Shown here: piece by piece, positions 1 to 6,251 of the stretch
Layout: each line of letters opens with the position of its first letter
Position numbering within the stretch: position 1 is the stretch's first letter
DNA from: an uncultured Eubacteriales bacterium
Lineage (GTDB): Bacteria; Bacillota; Clostridia; Oscillospirales; Oscillospiraceae
Assembly (NCBI GenBank): GCA_905202605.1
Contig: CAJKSU010000169.1
Coordinates: 1-6,279, forward strand
Direction of reading: 5' to 3'
Length of the DNA: 6,279 nt
The notes under the pieces: generated by a model
What the model saw: only the letters and a program-made list of their open reading frames with translations
Told to the model about the DNA's origin: nothing
Database searches by the model: none
Translations under genes and position numbers: made by a program

Positions 1-2
1 CG

Positions 3-62
3 GCGCAGAGTTCCGTATCCTCTGCAAACGGCGATTGCTTATCCATTGTGTGGATAAGCTAA
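3..62 (+). other. Possible C-terminal tail of an upstream gene (unresolved)
   Basis: The window opens in sequence with no start codon of its own. One + frame runs 19 codons to a TAA at 60-62 and reads AQSSVSSANGDCLSIVWIS. Another + frame stays open to a TGA at 107-109 and begins GAEFRILCKRR. BceAB-type transporters are commonly preceded by a response regulator and a sensor kinase, so either tail could be the last residues of a kinase. Both are too short to recognise, and neither shows a diagnostic motif. The longer frame would run through the promoter at 67-96, which slightly favours the shorter one. The stretch may equally be non-coding. Confidence 0.2.
37..59. repeat. Perfect 9-bp inverted repeat with DnaA-box-like sequence
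   Basis: GCTTATCCA (37-45) and TGGATAAGC (51-59) are exact reverse complements separated by the 5 bases TTGTG. On the minus strand, 57-49 reads TTATCCACA, which equals the classical DnaA-box consensus. The left arm, read on the plus strand at 39-47, gives TTATCCATT and matches that consensus at 7 of 9 positions. No T-run follows on either side, so a terminator is unlikely. The repeat ends 7 bases upstream of the putative -35 of the transporter promoter, a position suitable for an operator. Whether it binds DnaA, a response regulator or nothing is unknown. Confidence 0.55.
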
Positions 63-66
63 ATCC

Positions 67-96
67 ATGGCAGCTCATCCGCTCCTCAGCTATAAT
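67..96 (+). promoter_or_regulatory. Probable sigma-A promoter of the bceAB-type operon
   Basis: A perfect -10 TATAAT sits at 91-96. The best -35 is ATGGCA at 67-72, which matches TTGACA at 4 of 6 positions with an 18-bp spacer. This predicts transcription starting near 103 and a leader of about 34 bases before the ATG at 137. The weak -35 next to an inverted repeat just upstream is the arrangement expected of a promoter that depends on an activator, as BceR-type regulated transporter promoters often are. That regulatory reading is inference. Confidence 0.6.
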
Positions 97-136
97 AAAG
101 CCACAATGAACGAAACCCAATTAGGAGGACACGATT

Positions 137-901
137 ATGGCAATCCTTGAAGTAAAGAATCTCAGAAAGGTCTACACCACCCGCTTCGGCGGCAACAAGG
201 TAGAGGCCCTGAGCAATGTCAATTTCACCGTGAATCAGGGGGAATTTGTGGCGATCATGGGCGAGAGCGGCAGCGGCAAAACCACGCTGCTGAACATCCT
301 CGCCGCGCTGGACAAGCCCACCTCCGGCGACGTGATTCTGGCAGGGAAGAGCCTTGGCAGTCTCAAGGACAAGGAGCTTTCCGCCTTTCGCCGGGACAAT
401 CTGGGCTTTGTATTTCAGGACTTTAACCTGCTGGACACCTTCACGCTGGAGGACAACATCTATCTCCCGCTGGTGCTTTCGAGGATGGAATATTCCGAAA
501 TGAACGGCAGACTGAAAAATCTGGCAGCAAGTTTGGGGCTCTCCGGTCTGCTCAAGAAGTATCCCTATGAGCTCTCCGGCGGTCAGAAGCAGCGTGGCGC
601 CGTGGCACGGGCCGTCATTACCCAGCCCAAGCTGATCCTTGCGGACGAGCCCACCGGTGCGCTGGACTCCAAGGCCACCGACGACCTTCTGGGGCTGTTC
701 CACAGCCTGAACGCCAGCGGTCAGACCATCGTGATGGTCACCCATTCCGCCCGCGCCGCCAGCCATGCAGGCCGTGTGCTGTTCATCCGGGACGGTCAGG
801 TATTCCACCAGCTCTACCGGGCAGGGGAGAGCAGCAGCGCCTTCTACGAGACGATCTCCGACACCCTGACCATGCTTCTGAGGGGCGGTGACCAGACGTG
901 A
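137..901 (+). CDS. bceA: BceA-type ABC transporter ATP-binding protein
   Basis: This is the ATPase subunit of an antimicrobial-peptide detoxification or export transporter. It is cytoplasmic, bound to the permease encoded immediately downstream, and hydrolyses ATP. All nucleotide-binding motifs are intact in the 254 residues: Walker A GESGSGKT (42-49), Q-loop glutamine Q94 in GFVFQDFNLLD, signature LSGGQ (146-150), Walker B LILADE (166-171) with catalytic E171, D-loop ALD (175-177) and H-loop H203 in VTHS. Length and motif spacing are normal for the MacB/LolD/BceA family. The start is supported by AGGAGG at 123-128, 8 bases before the ATG. The stop overlaps the permease GTG by 4 bases (GTGA, 898-901), so the two are probably translationally coupled. 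The BceA assignment rests mainly on the partner permease. The natural substrate (bacitracin-like, lantibiotic or other peptide) cannot be told from the ATPase. Confidence 0.93.
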   Translation: MAILEVKNLRKVYTTRFGGNKVEALSNVNFTVNQGEFVAIMGESGSGKTTLLNILAALDKPTSGDVILAGKSLGSLKDKELSAFRRDNLGFVFQDFNLLDTFTLEDNIYLPLVLSRMEYSEMNGRLKNLAASLGLSGLLKKYPYELSGGQKQRGAVARAVITQPKLILADEPTGALDSKATDDLLGLFHSLNASGQTIVMVTHSARAASHAGRVLFIRDGQVFHQLYRAGESSSAFYETISDTLTMLLRGGDQT

Positions 902-2892
902 AGCTGTTCTATCCCAAATTCGCATGGGACGCCATCCGGAAGAACCGCCGGAGCTACGTCCCCTACATTCTCACCACGATATTTGTGGTAGCTATTTTCC
1001 ATATTCTCCGGAATATAACATGGATGCCGTATTTCGTCCGTCAAATGGGCGCATCAGAGATCGCCATGACCGCATCTCTGGGCAGCTTTGTAATTGCAAT
1101 TTTCTCTGCAATTTTCCTATTCTACACCAGCAGTTTTTTAATGAAACAGCGGAAGAAGGAATTCGGCCTCTACTGCGTGCTTGGCATGGAGCGGCGGCAT
1201 ATTGCAAGAATTCTGTTCTATGAAACTCTGATTCTTGCTGTGCTGGGCGTTGGTCTTGGTCTGCTGTTCGGTGCGCTGCTGGATTACCTTGCTTATCTGC
1301 TGCTGATGTATCTCATGAGAAGCCCCGGCGGCACCGGTTTTTCCCTGAGCATCCGTGCTTTCACTGATACGCTGGGCATTTTCGGTGTCATTTTTCTGGC
1401 GGTTTATCTCAACAATCTCCGTCAGATTCATTTCACCAGCGTCATTGGCCTTCTGAAAAGCGGCAGCGAAGGAGAGAGGGAGCCCAAGTCCAAATGGATC
1501 TTGACGATATTGGGCATCATTTTTCTGGCTGCGGGATATATCCTCGCCATCACCATCAAGAATCCCGTCGGTGCGCTGATGATGTTCTTCGTAGCGGTGG
1601 TGCTGGTTATTCTTGGAACCTATTGTCTGTTCACCTCCGGCAGCATTGTCCTTCTCAAGCTGCTGCGAAAAAACAAGAAATATTATTACAAAACCCGTCA
1701 CTTTATCTCCGTCTCCGGTATGCTCTATCGGATGAAGCAGAACGCCGTGAGTCTGGGCAACATCTGCATTCTCTCCACAATGGTTCTGGTTACGGTTTCT
1801 TCCACCATGAGCTTGTATGCAGGCAGTCAGAAGATCGTGGAAGCAAGAGCGCCCCACAGCGTCAATCTCACTTTCTTTAGCCATGACGCCACTGTGGAAA
1901 GCATCCAGCCGGCATCGGATGCCGCAGAAAAAATAGGCGTGGAACTCAATGGAGCGCCAGTGCATCCGGAAACATTCCGATATATCACCTACAGCGGCAT
2001 TCTCAAGGGCGACACCCTGACCCGGAACAATGTCGGCGAGGACTCTCCCACTCTGGACGAGTTCACCTGCGCCGCTTCCGTATCATGGATTCCGCTGTCG
2101 GACTATAACCGGCTCTCCGGCACAAATACTGCGCTCAGCTCCGGTGAAGCACTGATGTATACCGATGAAATCTACACGCATTCCACCATGAATGTTGACG
2201 ACCGCTCCGTCAACATTGTAAAGAATATTCCGGCGTTCCCGCTGTCCGATCAGCTCACCACCCCAGCCTATCCCTGCTATGTGCTGGTTGTCCCGGATCA
2301 GGATTTTTCCTCCCTTTCTGTGGATGGCAGCAGCCTGACCATTACCTATGTGGGCTTTGACCTCCGGGATTCCGCTTTGGAGGAAACCTTCTCCCATCAG
2401 TGGAGCAGCTTCATTAAAGATCACTTTGGAAAAACGGATACCCCCTTCACCTACGCCATTGCCACCCGAAGTATCATTGAAGAGGGACTGCTGAGCAGCT
2501 ATGCCGGCCTGTTCTTTCTGGGCATCTTCCTGGGGCTGACATTCCTTGTGGCAACGATTCTGATTATTTACTATAAGCAGATTTCTGAAGGTCTTCAGGA
2601 CGCACAGCGGTTCTCCATCATGCGTCAAGTGGGTCTGACGGAGAAGGAGATTCGCTCCAGCATTCATTCTCAGGTGCTCACCGTGTTCTTCCTGCCCCTG
2701 ATCACCGCCTTTATTCATACCATGTTTGCGTTCCCCATGGTGAGGGGCTGCCTTGCCGCTCTGGGAATGACCAACACAAAGCTGTTCCTCACCTGCGTTG
2801 CAATTTGCTGCGGCGTGTTCGCGCTGGTGTATCTGGTGGTCTATTTCCTGACCTCCCGGATCTATTATCACATCGTCAATCAGAAGCAGTAA
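898..2892 (+). CDS. bceB: BceB-type FtsX-family ABC transporter permease
   Basis: This is the membrane subunit of a peptide-antibiotic resistance transporter. Its 664 residues show the BceB plan of ten membrane segments, roughly at 20-38, 60-80, 107-127, 156-172, 200-220, 225-247, 289-309, 537-559, 592-613 and 629-652. A large extracytoplasmic domain of about 225 residues lies between helices 7 and 8. Two stretches are typical of the family: EFGLYCVLGMERRHIARILF (88-107) after helix 2, and YYKQISEGLQDAQRF (558-572) after helix 8, followed by MRQVGLTEKEI. The N-terminus (MKLFYPKFAWDAIRKNRRSY) also fits. GTG is the chosen start because it overlaps the ATPase stop and the next in-frame ATG lies beyond the first helix; upstream GGCGG is only a weak ribosome site, consistent with coupling. 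In BceAB systems the outer domain contacts the peptide or its lipid complex and signals to a sensor kinase. No kinase gene follows here, so any partner would be upstream or elsewhere. Confidence 0.9.
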   Translation: MKLFYPKFAWDAIRKNRRSYVPYILTTIFVVAIFHILRNITWMPYFVRQMGASEIAMTASLGSFVIAIFSAIFLFYTSSFLMKQRKKEFGLYCVLGMERRHIARILFYETLILAVLGVGLGLLFGALLDYLAYLLLMYLMRSPGGTGFSLSIRAFTDTLGIFGVIFLAVYLNNLRQIHFTSVIGLLKSGSEGEREPKSKWILTILGIIFLAAGYILAITIKNPVGALMMFFVAVVLVILGTYCLFTSGSIVLLKLLRKNKKYYYKTRHFISVSGMLYRMKQNAVSLGNICILSTMVLVTVSSTMSLYAGSQKIVEARAPHSVNLTFFSHDATVESIQPASDAAEKIGVELNGAPVHPETFRYITYSGILKGDTLTRNNVGEDSPTLDEFTCAASVSWIPLSDYNRLSGTNTALSSGEALMYTDEIYTHSTMNVDDRSVNIVKNIPAFPLSDQLTTPAYPCYVLVVPDQDFSSLSVDGSSLTITYVGFDLRDSALEETFSHQWSSFIKDHFGKTDTPFTYAIATRSIIEEGLLSSYAGLFFLGIFLGLTFLVATILIIYYKQISEGLQDAQRFSIMRQVGLTEKEIRSSIHSQVLTVFFLPLITAFIHTMFAFPMVRGCLAALGMTNTKLFLTCVAICCGVFALVYLVVYFLTSRIYYHIVNQKQ

Positions 2893-2901
2893 ACGACAAA
2901 A

Positions 2902-2926
2902 GCCCTCCGGCACAATGCCGGAGGGC
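2902..2926. terminator. Bidirectional intrinsic terminator between bceB and pfp
   Basis: GCCCTCCGGC (2902-2911) pairs perfectly with GCCGGAGGGC (2917-2926) around a 5-base loop, ACAAT. On the minus strand the stem is followed directly by TTTTGTCGTTT, a good terminator for the phosphofructokinase gene, whose stop codon lies about 20 bases before it. On the plus strand the stem is followed by CAAGTTTT, a weaker U-run, just after the permease stop at 2892. The hairpin therefore probably serves both convergent genes, more strongly in the minus direction. Confidence 0.88.
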
Positions 2927-2946
2927 CAAGTTTTAATGTTGTCTAT

Positions 2947-4188
2947 TTACTTTGCCAGAACCTTCTTGAGCTTTGCGAACCGGGGCAGGCCGTTCTCCTT
3001 CTGGAGCTTGGTTTCGCCCTGAATCAGCGGCAGCGCATAGTCGATAAACTCCTGTGTCACGCCGTTGCCCGCCTTGTTGATCCACTCGGTTGGCACCTTT
3101 TTCTCGAAATTCGCGCACTTCTCCAGCGGGATCAGCTCGGTTTCCCATGCGTAGGGCGCATTGGCGGTACGGTGGATGGCGACCATATAGCCGGACTTTC
3201 CGGAGGTTGCGGCATCTACCGCAGCAGCGCCCACAGCATAGGCCTCATCAATGTCAGTCTGAGAGGCCAGATGTGCACCGCAGCGCTGCATCAGGCTCAG
3301 CTCAATGGCACGGCTCTTGCAGTCGATCCTGCTTTTCAGCATGCTTTGGAGCACCTGTGCCAGACCGCCCATCTGGGTATGACCAAAGGCGTCCTTGGCA
3401 GCCTCGCCGGCATACTCGGAGATAAACTTGCCGTCCTTATCGTGGATGCCCTCGGAGGCGGCGATGATGACCTTGCCCTTCTCCTTGTAGACCCGCTCTA
3501 CATCGGCATAGAACTGCTCCACATCAAAGGGAATCTCCGGCAGATACACCAGATCCGGTCCCTCGCCGGACGCAGAGGCAAGCGCCGCTGCGCCAGCCAG
3601 CCAGCCGGCATTCCGGCCCATGATCTCAATGATGCAGATCATGCCGGTGTCGTACACCTTGGCATCCAGAGACACTTCCATGCAGGTTGTAGCAATATAC
3701 TTCGCGGCACTGCCATAGCCCGGGCAGTGGTCAGTGCCGTAAAGGTCGTTGTCGATGGTCTTGGGTACGCCGATGACGTTGCATTCATAGCCCACGCTCT
3801 TCAAATAGCGGCTGACCTTGGAGCAGGTGTCCATGGAATCGTTGCCGCCGTTATAGAAGAAATAGCGGACGTTATACTTCTTGAAAATCTCCAGAATGCG
3901 CTTGTAATCGGTATCGTCCACCTCAGGATCCTTGAGCTTATAGCGAACGGAGCCAAGGGCAGAGGAGGGGGTATAGGGGAGCCGCGCAAGCTCCTCCGGA
4001 TCTTCCTGATTGATGATATACAGCTGATCGTTCAGAACGCCCTTAATGCCGTGTGCCGCACCGTAAACCGTGGTGATATAGGGGCTTTTCAGCGCCGTTT
4101 CAAATACGCCGCAGGCGCTGGCATTGATGACGGACGTGGGGCCGCCGGACTGTCCGAAGATACATGCGCCGGAAAGGGGAGTGGTCAT
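2947..4188 (-). CDS. pfp: 6-phosphofructokinase, probably pyrophosphate-dependent
   Basis: This cytoplasmic enzyme phosphorylates fructose-6-phosphate to fructose-1,6-bisphosphate. The PPi-dependent form is reversible and serves glycolysis and gluconeogenesis. The 413-residue product has the family motifs in order: phosphate-binding FGQSGGPTSVINAS (11-24), GGNDS (114-118), PKTIDND (142-148) with catalytic-base D146, and MGRNAGWLAG (190-199). ATP-using bacterial enzymes have GGDGS and P-G-T-I-D-N-D. Here Asp117 takes the place of the Gly that makes room for ATP, and Lys143 replaces the second Gly, both hallmarks of pyrophosphate use. Length exceeds the roughly 320 residues of classical ATP-PfkA, also as expected. 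Asn116 stands where Asp usually helps bind Mg2+. The start is the internal ATG at 4188 rather than one 17 codons upstream, because AGGAGG lies 8 bases before it and conserved sequence begins there. It is divergent from the aldolase gene. Phosphofructokinase identity is near certain; the phosphoryl donor is inferred from residues. Confidence 0.93.
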   Translation of the reverse strand: MTTPLSGACIFGQSGGPTSVINASACGVFETALKSPYITTVYGAAHGIKGVLNDQLYIINQEDPEELARLPYTPSSALGSVRYKLKDPEVDDTDYKRILEIFKKYNVRYFFYNGGNDSMDTCSKVSRYLKSVGYECNVIGVPKTIDNDLYGTDHCPGYGSAAKYIATTCMEVSLDAKVYDTGMICIIEIMGRNAGWLAGAAALASASGEGPDLVYLPEIPFDVEQFYADVERVYKEKGKVIIAASEGIHDKDGKFISEYAGEAAKDAFGHTQMGGLAQVLQSMLKSRIDCKSRAIELSLMQRCGAHLASQTDIDEAYAVGAAAVDAATSGKSGYMVAIHRTANAPYAWETELIPLEKCANFEKKVPTEWINKAGNGVTQEFIDYALPLIQGETKLQKENGLPRFAKLKKVLAK

Positions 4189-4196
4189 AGGAATTA

Positions 4197-4202
4197 CCTC
4201 CT
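4197..4202 (-). promoter_or_regulatory. Ribosome binding site that sets the pfp start
   Basis: The minus strand reads AGGAGG, 8 bases before the ATG at 4188-4186. It lies inside the upstream in-frame extension that would begin at 4239, and that longer start would also lie upstream of the predicted transcription start near 4212. Both points argue for the shorter protein. Confidence 0.85.
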
Positions 4203-4218
4203 TTTGTATTCTTCTGAT

Positions 4219-4247
4219 ATGATACCATTCCGCCGCCAAAACCGCAA
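4219..4247 (-). promoter_or_regulatory. Promoter of pfp, extended -10 type
   Basis: On the minus strand, TTGCGG (4247-4242) is followed after 17 bases by TATCAT (4224-4219), preceded by TGG, which forms an extended -10 (TGn). The predicted start of transcription is near 4212, leaving a leader of about 24 bases that holds the ribosome binding site. The spacer resembles that of the aldolase promoter facing the other way. Confidence 0.65.
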
Positions 4248-4326
4248 GAGTGCATATGGGCTATTTCCGTAAATTTCTCACCAGTTGTACGATACATTTC
4301 AAACATTCTGCATTTTGTATCCCGGC

Positions 4327-4355
4327 TTGCTTTTTGAGTGGCAAGATGGTATACT
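4327..4355 (+). promoter_or_regulatory. Promoter of fba, extended -10 type
   Basis: TTGCTT (4327-4332) is followed after 17 bases by TATACT (4350-4355), which matches TATAAT at 5 of 6 positions and is preceded by TGG, an extended -10. Transcription should begin near 4362, giving a leader of about 28 bases. This is the best-formed promoter in the window and suits a highly expressed glycolytic gene. Confidence 0.75.
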
Positions 4356-4374
4356 TAGGATAACTTCAATTTAT

Positions 4375-4380
4375 AAGGAG
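4375..4380 (+). promoter_or_regulatory. Ribosome binding site that sets the fba start
   Basis: AAGGAG ends 9 bases before the ATG at 4390. The reading frame stays open upstream to an ATG at 4285, but those extra 35 codons overlap the promoter and precede the predicted transcript start, so they are not translated from it. Confidence 0.85.
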
Positions 4381-4389
4381 TGTGTGAAC

Positions 4390-5355
4390 ATGCCTATTGT
4401 CACATCCACGGAAATGTTCAAAAAGGCATACGACGGCGGCTATGCCATCGGCGCCTTTAACGTCAACAATATGGAGATCATTCAGGGCATTACCGAGGCC
4501 GCACGGGAGTGCAATGCCCCTGTCATTCTTCAGGTATCCAAGGGCGCCCGCGCCTATGCCAACCGCACCTATCTGGTGAAGCTGGTGGAGGCTGCCGAGA
4601 TCGAAACCGGCCTGCCCATCTGCCTGCATCTCGACCACGGCGACAGCTTTGAAACCTGCAAATCCTGCATCGATGACGGCTTTACCTCCGTTATGATCGA
4701 CGCTTCCTCCAAGCCCTTTGAGGAGAATATCGCCATCACCCGTCAGGTGGTGGAGTATGCCCATGACCACGGCGTTGTGGTCGAGGCCGAGCTGGGTACG
4801 CTGGCCGGCGTAGAGGACGAGGTCAAGGTTTCCGCCGAGGATTCCTCCTACACCCGTCCGGAGGACGTTCAGGAGTTCGTGGAGAAGACCGGCTGTGACT
4901 CCCTTGCCATCGCCATCGGCACCTCCCACGGCGCATATAAGTTCACCCCAGAGCAGTGTACCCGGAACGAAAAGGGCATTCTGGTTCCGCCTCCGCTGCG
5001 GTTCGATATTCTCGAAGAGGTGTCCCGCCGTCTGCCCGGCTTCCCCATTGTGCTGCACGGCTCTTCCTCCGTTCCGCAGGAGTTCGTAAAGATGATCAAC
5101 GAGCACGGCGGCAAGATGCCCGATGCCGTTGGCATCCCCGAAGAGCAGCTGCGGAAGGCAGCTTCCATGGCAGTCTGCAAGATCAATATCGACTCCGACC
5201 TGCGTCTGGCTATGACCGGCACCATCCGGCAGTACATGGCTGAGCATCCCGCCGATTTTGATCCCCGTCAGTACCTGAAGCCCGCCCGCGCCAACATCAA
5301 AAAGCTGGTCATGCACAAGATCACTGATGTGCTGGGCTGCGACAATAAGATTTAA
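4390..5355 (+). CDS. fba: Class II fructose-1,6-bisphosphate aldolase
   Basis: This cytoplasmic, zinc-dependent aldolase cleaves fructose-1,6-bisphosphate to dihydroxyacetone phosphate and glyceraldehyde-3-phosphate, and runs in reverse in gluconeogenesis. In the 321 residues the class II signatures are intact: N-terminal GAFNVNNMEI (21-30), LHLDHGD (79-85) with catalytic D82 and zinc ligand H83, EAELG (132-136) with E134, GTSHGAYK (177-184) with zinc ligand H180, VLHGSSS (221-227) with zinc ligand H223, and the phosphate-binding KINIDSD (264-270). Length is normal to slightly long, with a C-terminal helical tail after about 290. The product of the divergent phosphofructokinase is this enzyme's substrate. 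A related activity on tagatose-1,6-bisphosphate cannot be excluded from sequence alone, but the phosphofructokinase neighbour favours the glycolytic role. Confidence 0.96.
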   Translation: MPIVTSTEMFKKAYDGGYAIGAFNVNNMEIIQGITEAARECNAPVILQVSKGARAYANRTYLVKLVEAAEIETGLPICLHLDHGDSFETCKSCIDDGFTSVMIDASSKPFEENIAITRQVVEYAHDHGVVVEAELGTLAGVEDEVKVSAEDSSYTRPEDVQEFVEKTGCDSLAIAIGTSHGAYKFTPEQCTRNEKGILVPPPLRFDILEEVSRRLPGFPIVLHGSSSVPQEFVKMINEHGGKMPDAVGIPEEQLRKAASMAVCKINIDSDLRLAMTGTIRQYMAEHPADFDPRQYLKPARANIKKLVMHKITDVLGCDNKI

Positions 5356-5373
5356 TCGAAGCGATAACGGCAA

Positions 5374-5406
5374 ACAGCCCTGCGGTTCCCATAACCGCAG
5401 GGCTGT
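5374..5406. terminator. Terminator hairpin after fba, possibly bidirectional
   Basis: ACAGCCCTGCGGTT (5374-5387) pairs perfectly with AACCGCAGGGCTGT (5393-5406), a 14-bp stem around a 5-base loop (CCCAT). It begins about 19 bases after the aldolase stop. The tail on the plus strand is short (CTTTGTC) and on the minus strand is TTTGCCG, so both U-runs are modest. The strength lies in the GC-rich stem. It could also end the convergent lipoprotein gene, whose stop lies about 60 bases away on the other side. Confidence 0.82.
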
Positions 5407-5467
5407 CTTTGTCAAATGGGGAATGAGGGTTTTGCAGACCATCGTCCGTTGCAGAACGGAGACTGCC

Positions 5468-6238
5468 TTATTTTGATTCACGCTCTTTCTCTAAATCTTC
5501 CAGAAACTCCTCCCGGCCTCTGTCCCAGGAGGCTTTCGGTTTTTCATCCTTCGGAAGGTCAGCATAAATATCAAGGAATTCTGTCCCGGATGCCGAGGCG
5601 TACCAGCTGCTGAGGACATCATAAATATCCTCCGGCTCCTCGCCGTTTTCTCCCTCTACATTATAGATAAATATCGTTGTGCCATAGGTTAAATTGACGC
5701 AATTATCAAACCGGATCCCTTCCAGCCTCCAATCCCCGGCACGGAGATATGCGTTATCGATCAGCATGCCCCATGGCTGAGAATAGGGGATCGGGCGCTG
5801 CTCCACCCACCTGAACTTCATATGTTTCAGTGTTTCCAGCACCTCAGACGCATTCTCCGCCGCAAAGGGGTCAACCTCCGGATATATTGTCTGCGGCAGT
5901 TCCTTTGCCAGCTTTTCCTTCTCCTCTGGGGTACATTCATATTCATCTGTGGGGACCTGATACACACGCCCGCCCAGAAATGCCCCCTTTTCCGGGGTAA
6001 TAGTGTCCAGCAGCCGGTAAATCAGCACATTGGGATCATCCAGGCGGTATCCATCCCACGGATCCGACACCGCCGCCGCTTCTACGCTGCTGTTTGCTTC
6101 GGCATTTTCTGACTGCGCCGCAGCGGCGCTCGCCTCCGATGCCGATGCCTTCTCTGCACTGTTATCCGTTCCACAGCCATTCAGGAATAGCAATGCGCAC
6201 AGCAGGGGAATGCAGAAAATTTTGAAGCGTTTTTGCAT
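5468..6238 (-). CDS. Predicted lipoprotein of unknown function
   Basis: This 256-residue product should be exported by Sec and lipid-anchored to the outer face of the membrane. It has a basic N-terminus (MQKRFK), a hydrophobic core at 7-19, and a lipobox LNGC with Cys22 as the predicted lipidated residue. Residues 23-58 are a low-complexity linker rich in Ala, Ser and Glu, typical of a spacer crossing the cell wall. From about residue 59 (DPWDGYRLDDPNVLIYRLLD) a folded domain of about 170 residues contains many aromatic residues (WGMLIDNAYL at 156-165, GDWRLEGIRFDNC at 168-180, YGTTIFIYNV at 185-194). The last 30 residues are highly charged and probably helical. I recognise no catalytic motif and no known family. 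The start is the ATG at 6238, with GGGGG-type ribosome site 7 bases upstream; a TTG start 10 codons earlier is possible but would put extra residues before the signal peptide. Any promoter lies mostly outside the window. Confidence 0.82.
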   Translation of the reverse strand: MQKRFKIFCIPLLCALLFLNGCGTDNSAEKASASEASAAAAQSENAEANSSVEAAAVSDPWDGYRLDDPNVLIYRLLDTITPEKGAFLGGRVYQVPTDEYECTPEEKEKLAKELPQTIYPEVDPFAAENASEVLETLKHMKFRWVEQRPIPYSQPWGMLIDNAYLRAGDWRLEGIRFDNCVNLTYGTTIFIYNVEGENGEEPEDIYDVLSSWYASASGTEFLDIYADLPKDEKPKASWDRGREEFLEDLEKERESK

Positions 6239-6245
6239 AACGACG

Positions 6246-6251
6246 CCCCCT
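6246..6251 (-). promoter_or_regulatory. Ribosome binding site of the lipoprotein gene
   Basis: The minus strand reads AGGGGG ending 7 bases before the ATG at 6238, a near match to AGGAGG. It favours that ATG over the in-frame TTG at 6268, and the shorter start gives a standard signal peptide. Confidence 0.65.

Noticed and set aside
39..57. A replication origin, because of the DnaA-box-like sequence
   Set aside because: Only one perfect and one partial box; no cluster, no AT-rich unwinding region, and no dnaA, dnaN or other origin-linked gene in the window.
37..59. The inverted repeat as an intrinsic terminator of an upstream gene
   Set aside because: The stem is only moderately GC-rich and no T-run follows on either strand (CTAAATCC downstream), so an operator or protein site is more plausible.
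1138..1965. Open frame (275 codons) on the minus strand opposite the permease gene, with others at 86-925 and 2083-2913
   Set aside because: Gln/His-rich, low-complexity translations typical of the reverse complement of membrane-protein or ATPase coding sequence; no supporting signals.
3172..4272. Long open frame (366 codons) on the plus strand opposite the phosphofructokinase gene
   Set aside because: Antisense shadow of a gene with intact catalytic motifs. No ribosome site or recognisable domain, and its end passes through the pfp ribosome site and promoter.
4291..4321. GATACA (4291-4296) and TGTATC (4316-4321) as a possible operator between pfp and fba
   Set aside because: Only 6 bp per arm with a 19-base gap in an AT-rich stretch, so chance is a sufficient explanation. 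I also saw no clear CcpA or Rex site there.
4366..5481. Long open frame (371 codons) on the minus strand opposite the aldolase gene
   Set aside because: It is the antisense shadow of a well-supported gene with G/C-rich third positions. Its product has a biased composition (Gly, His, Leu, Val), no recognisable family, and runs through the aldolase terminator.
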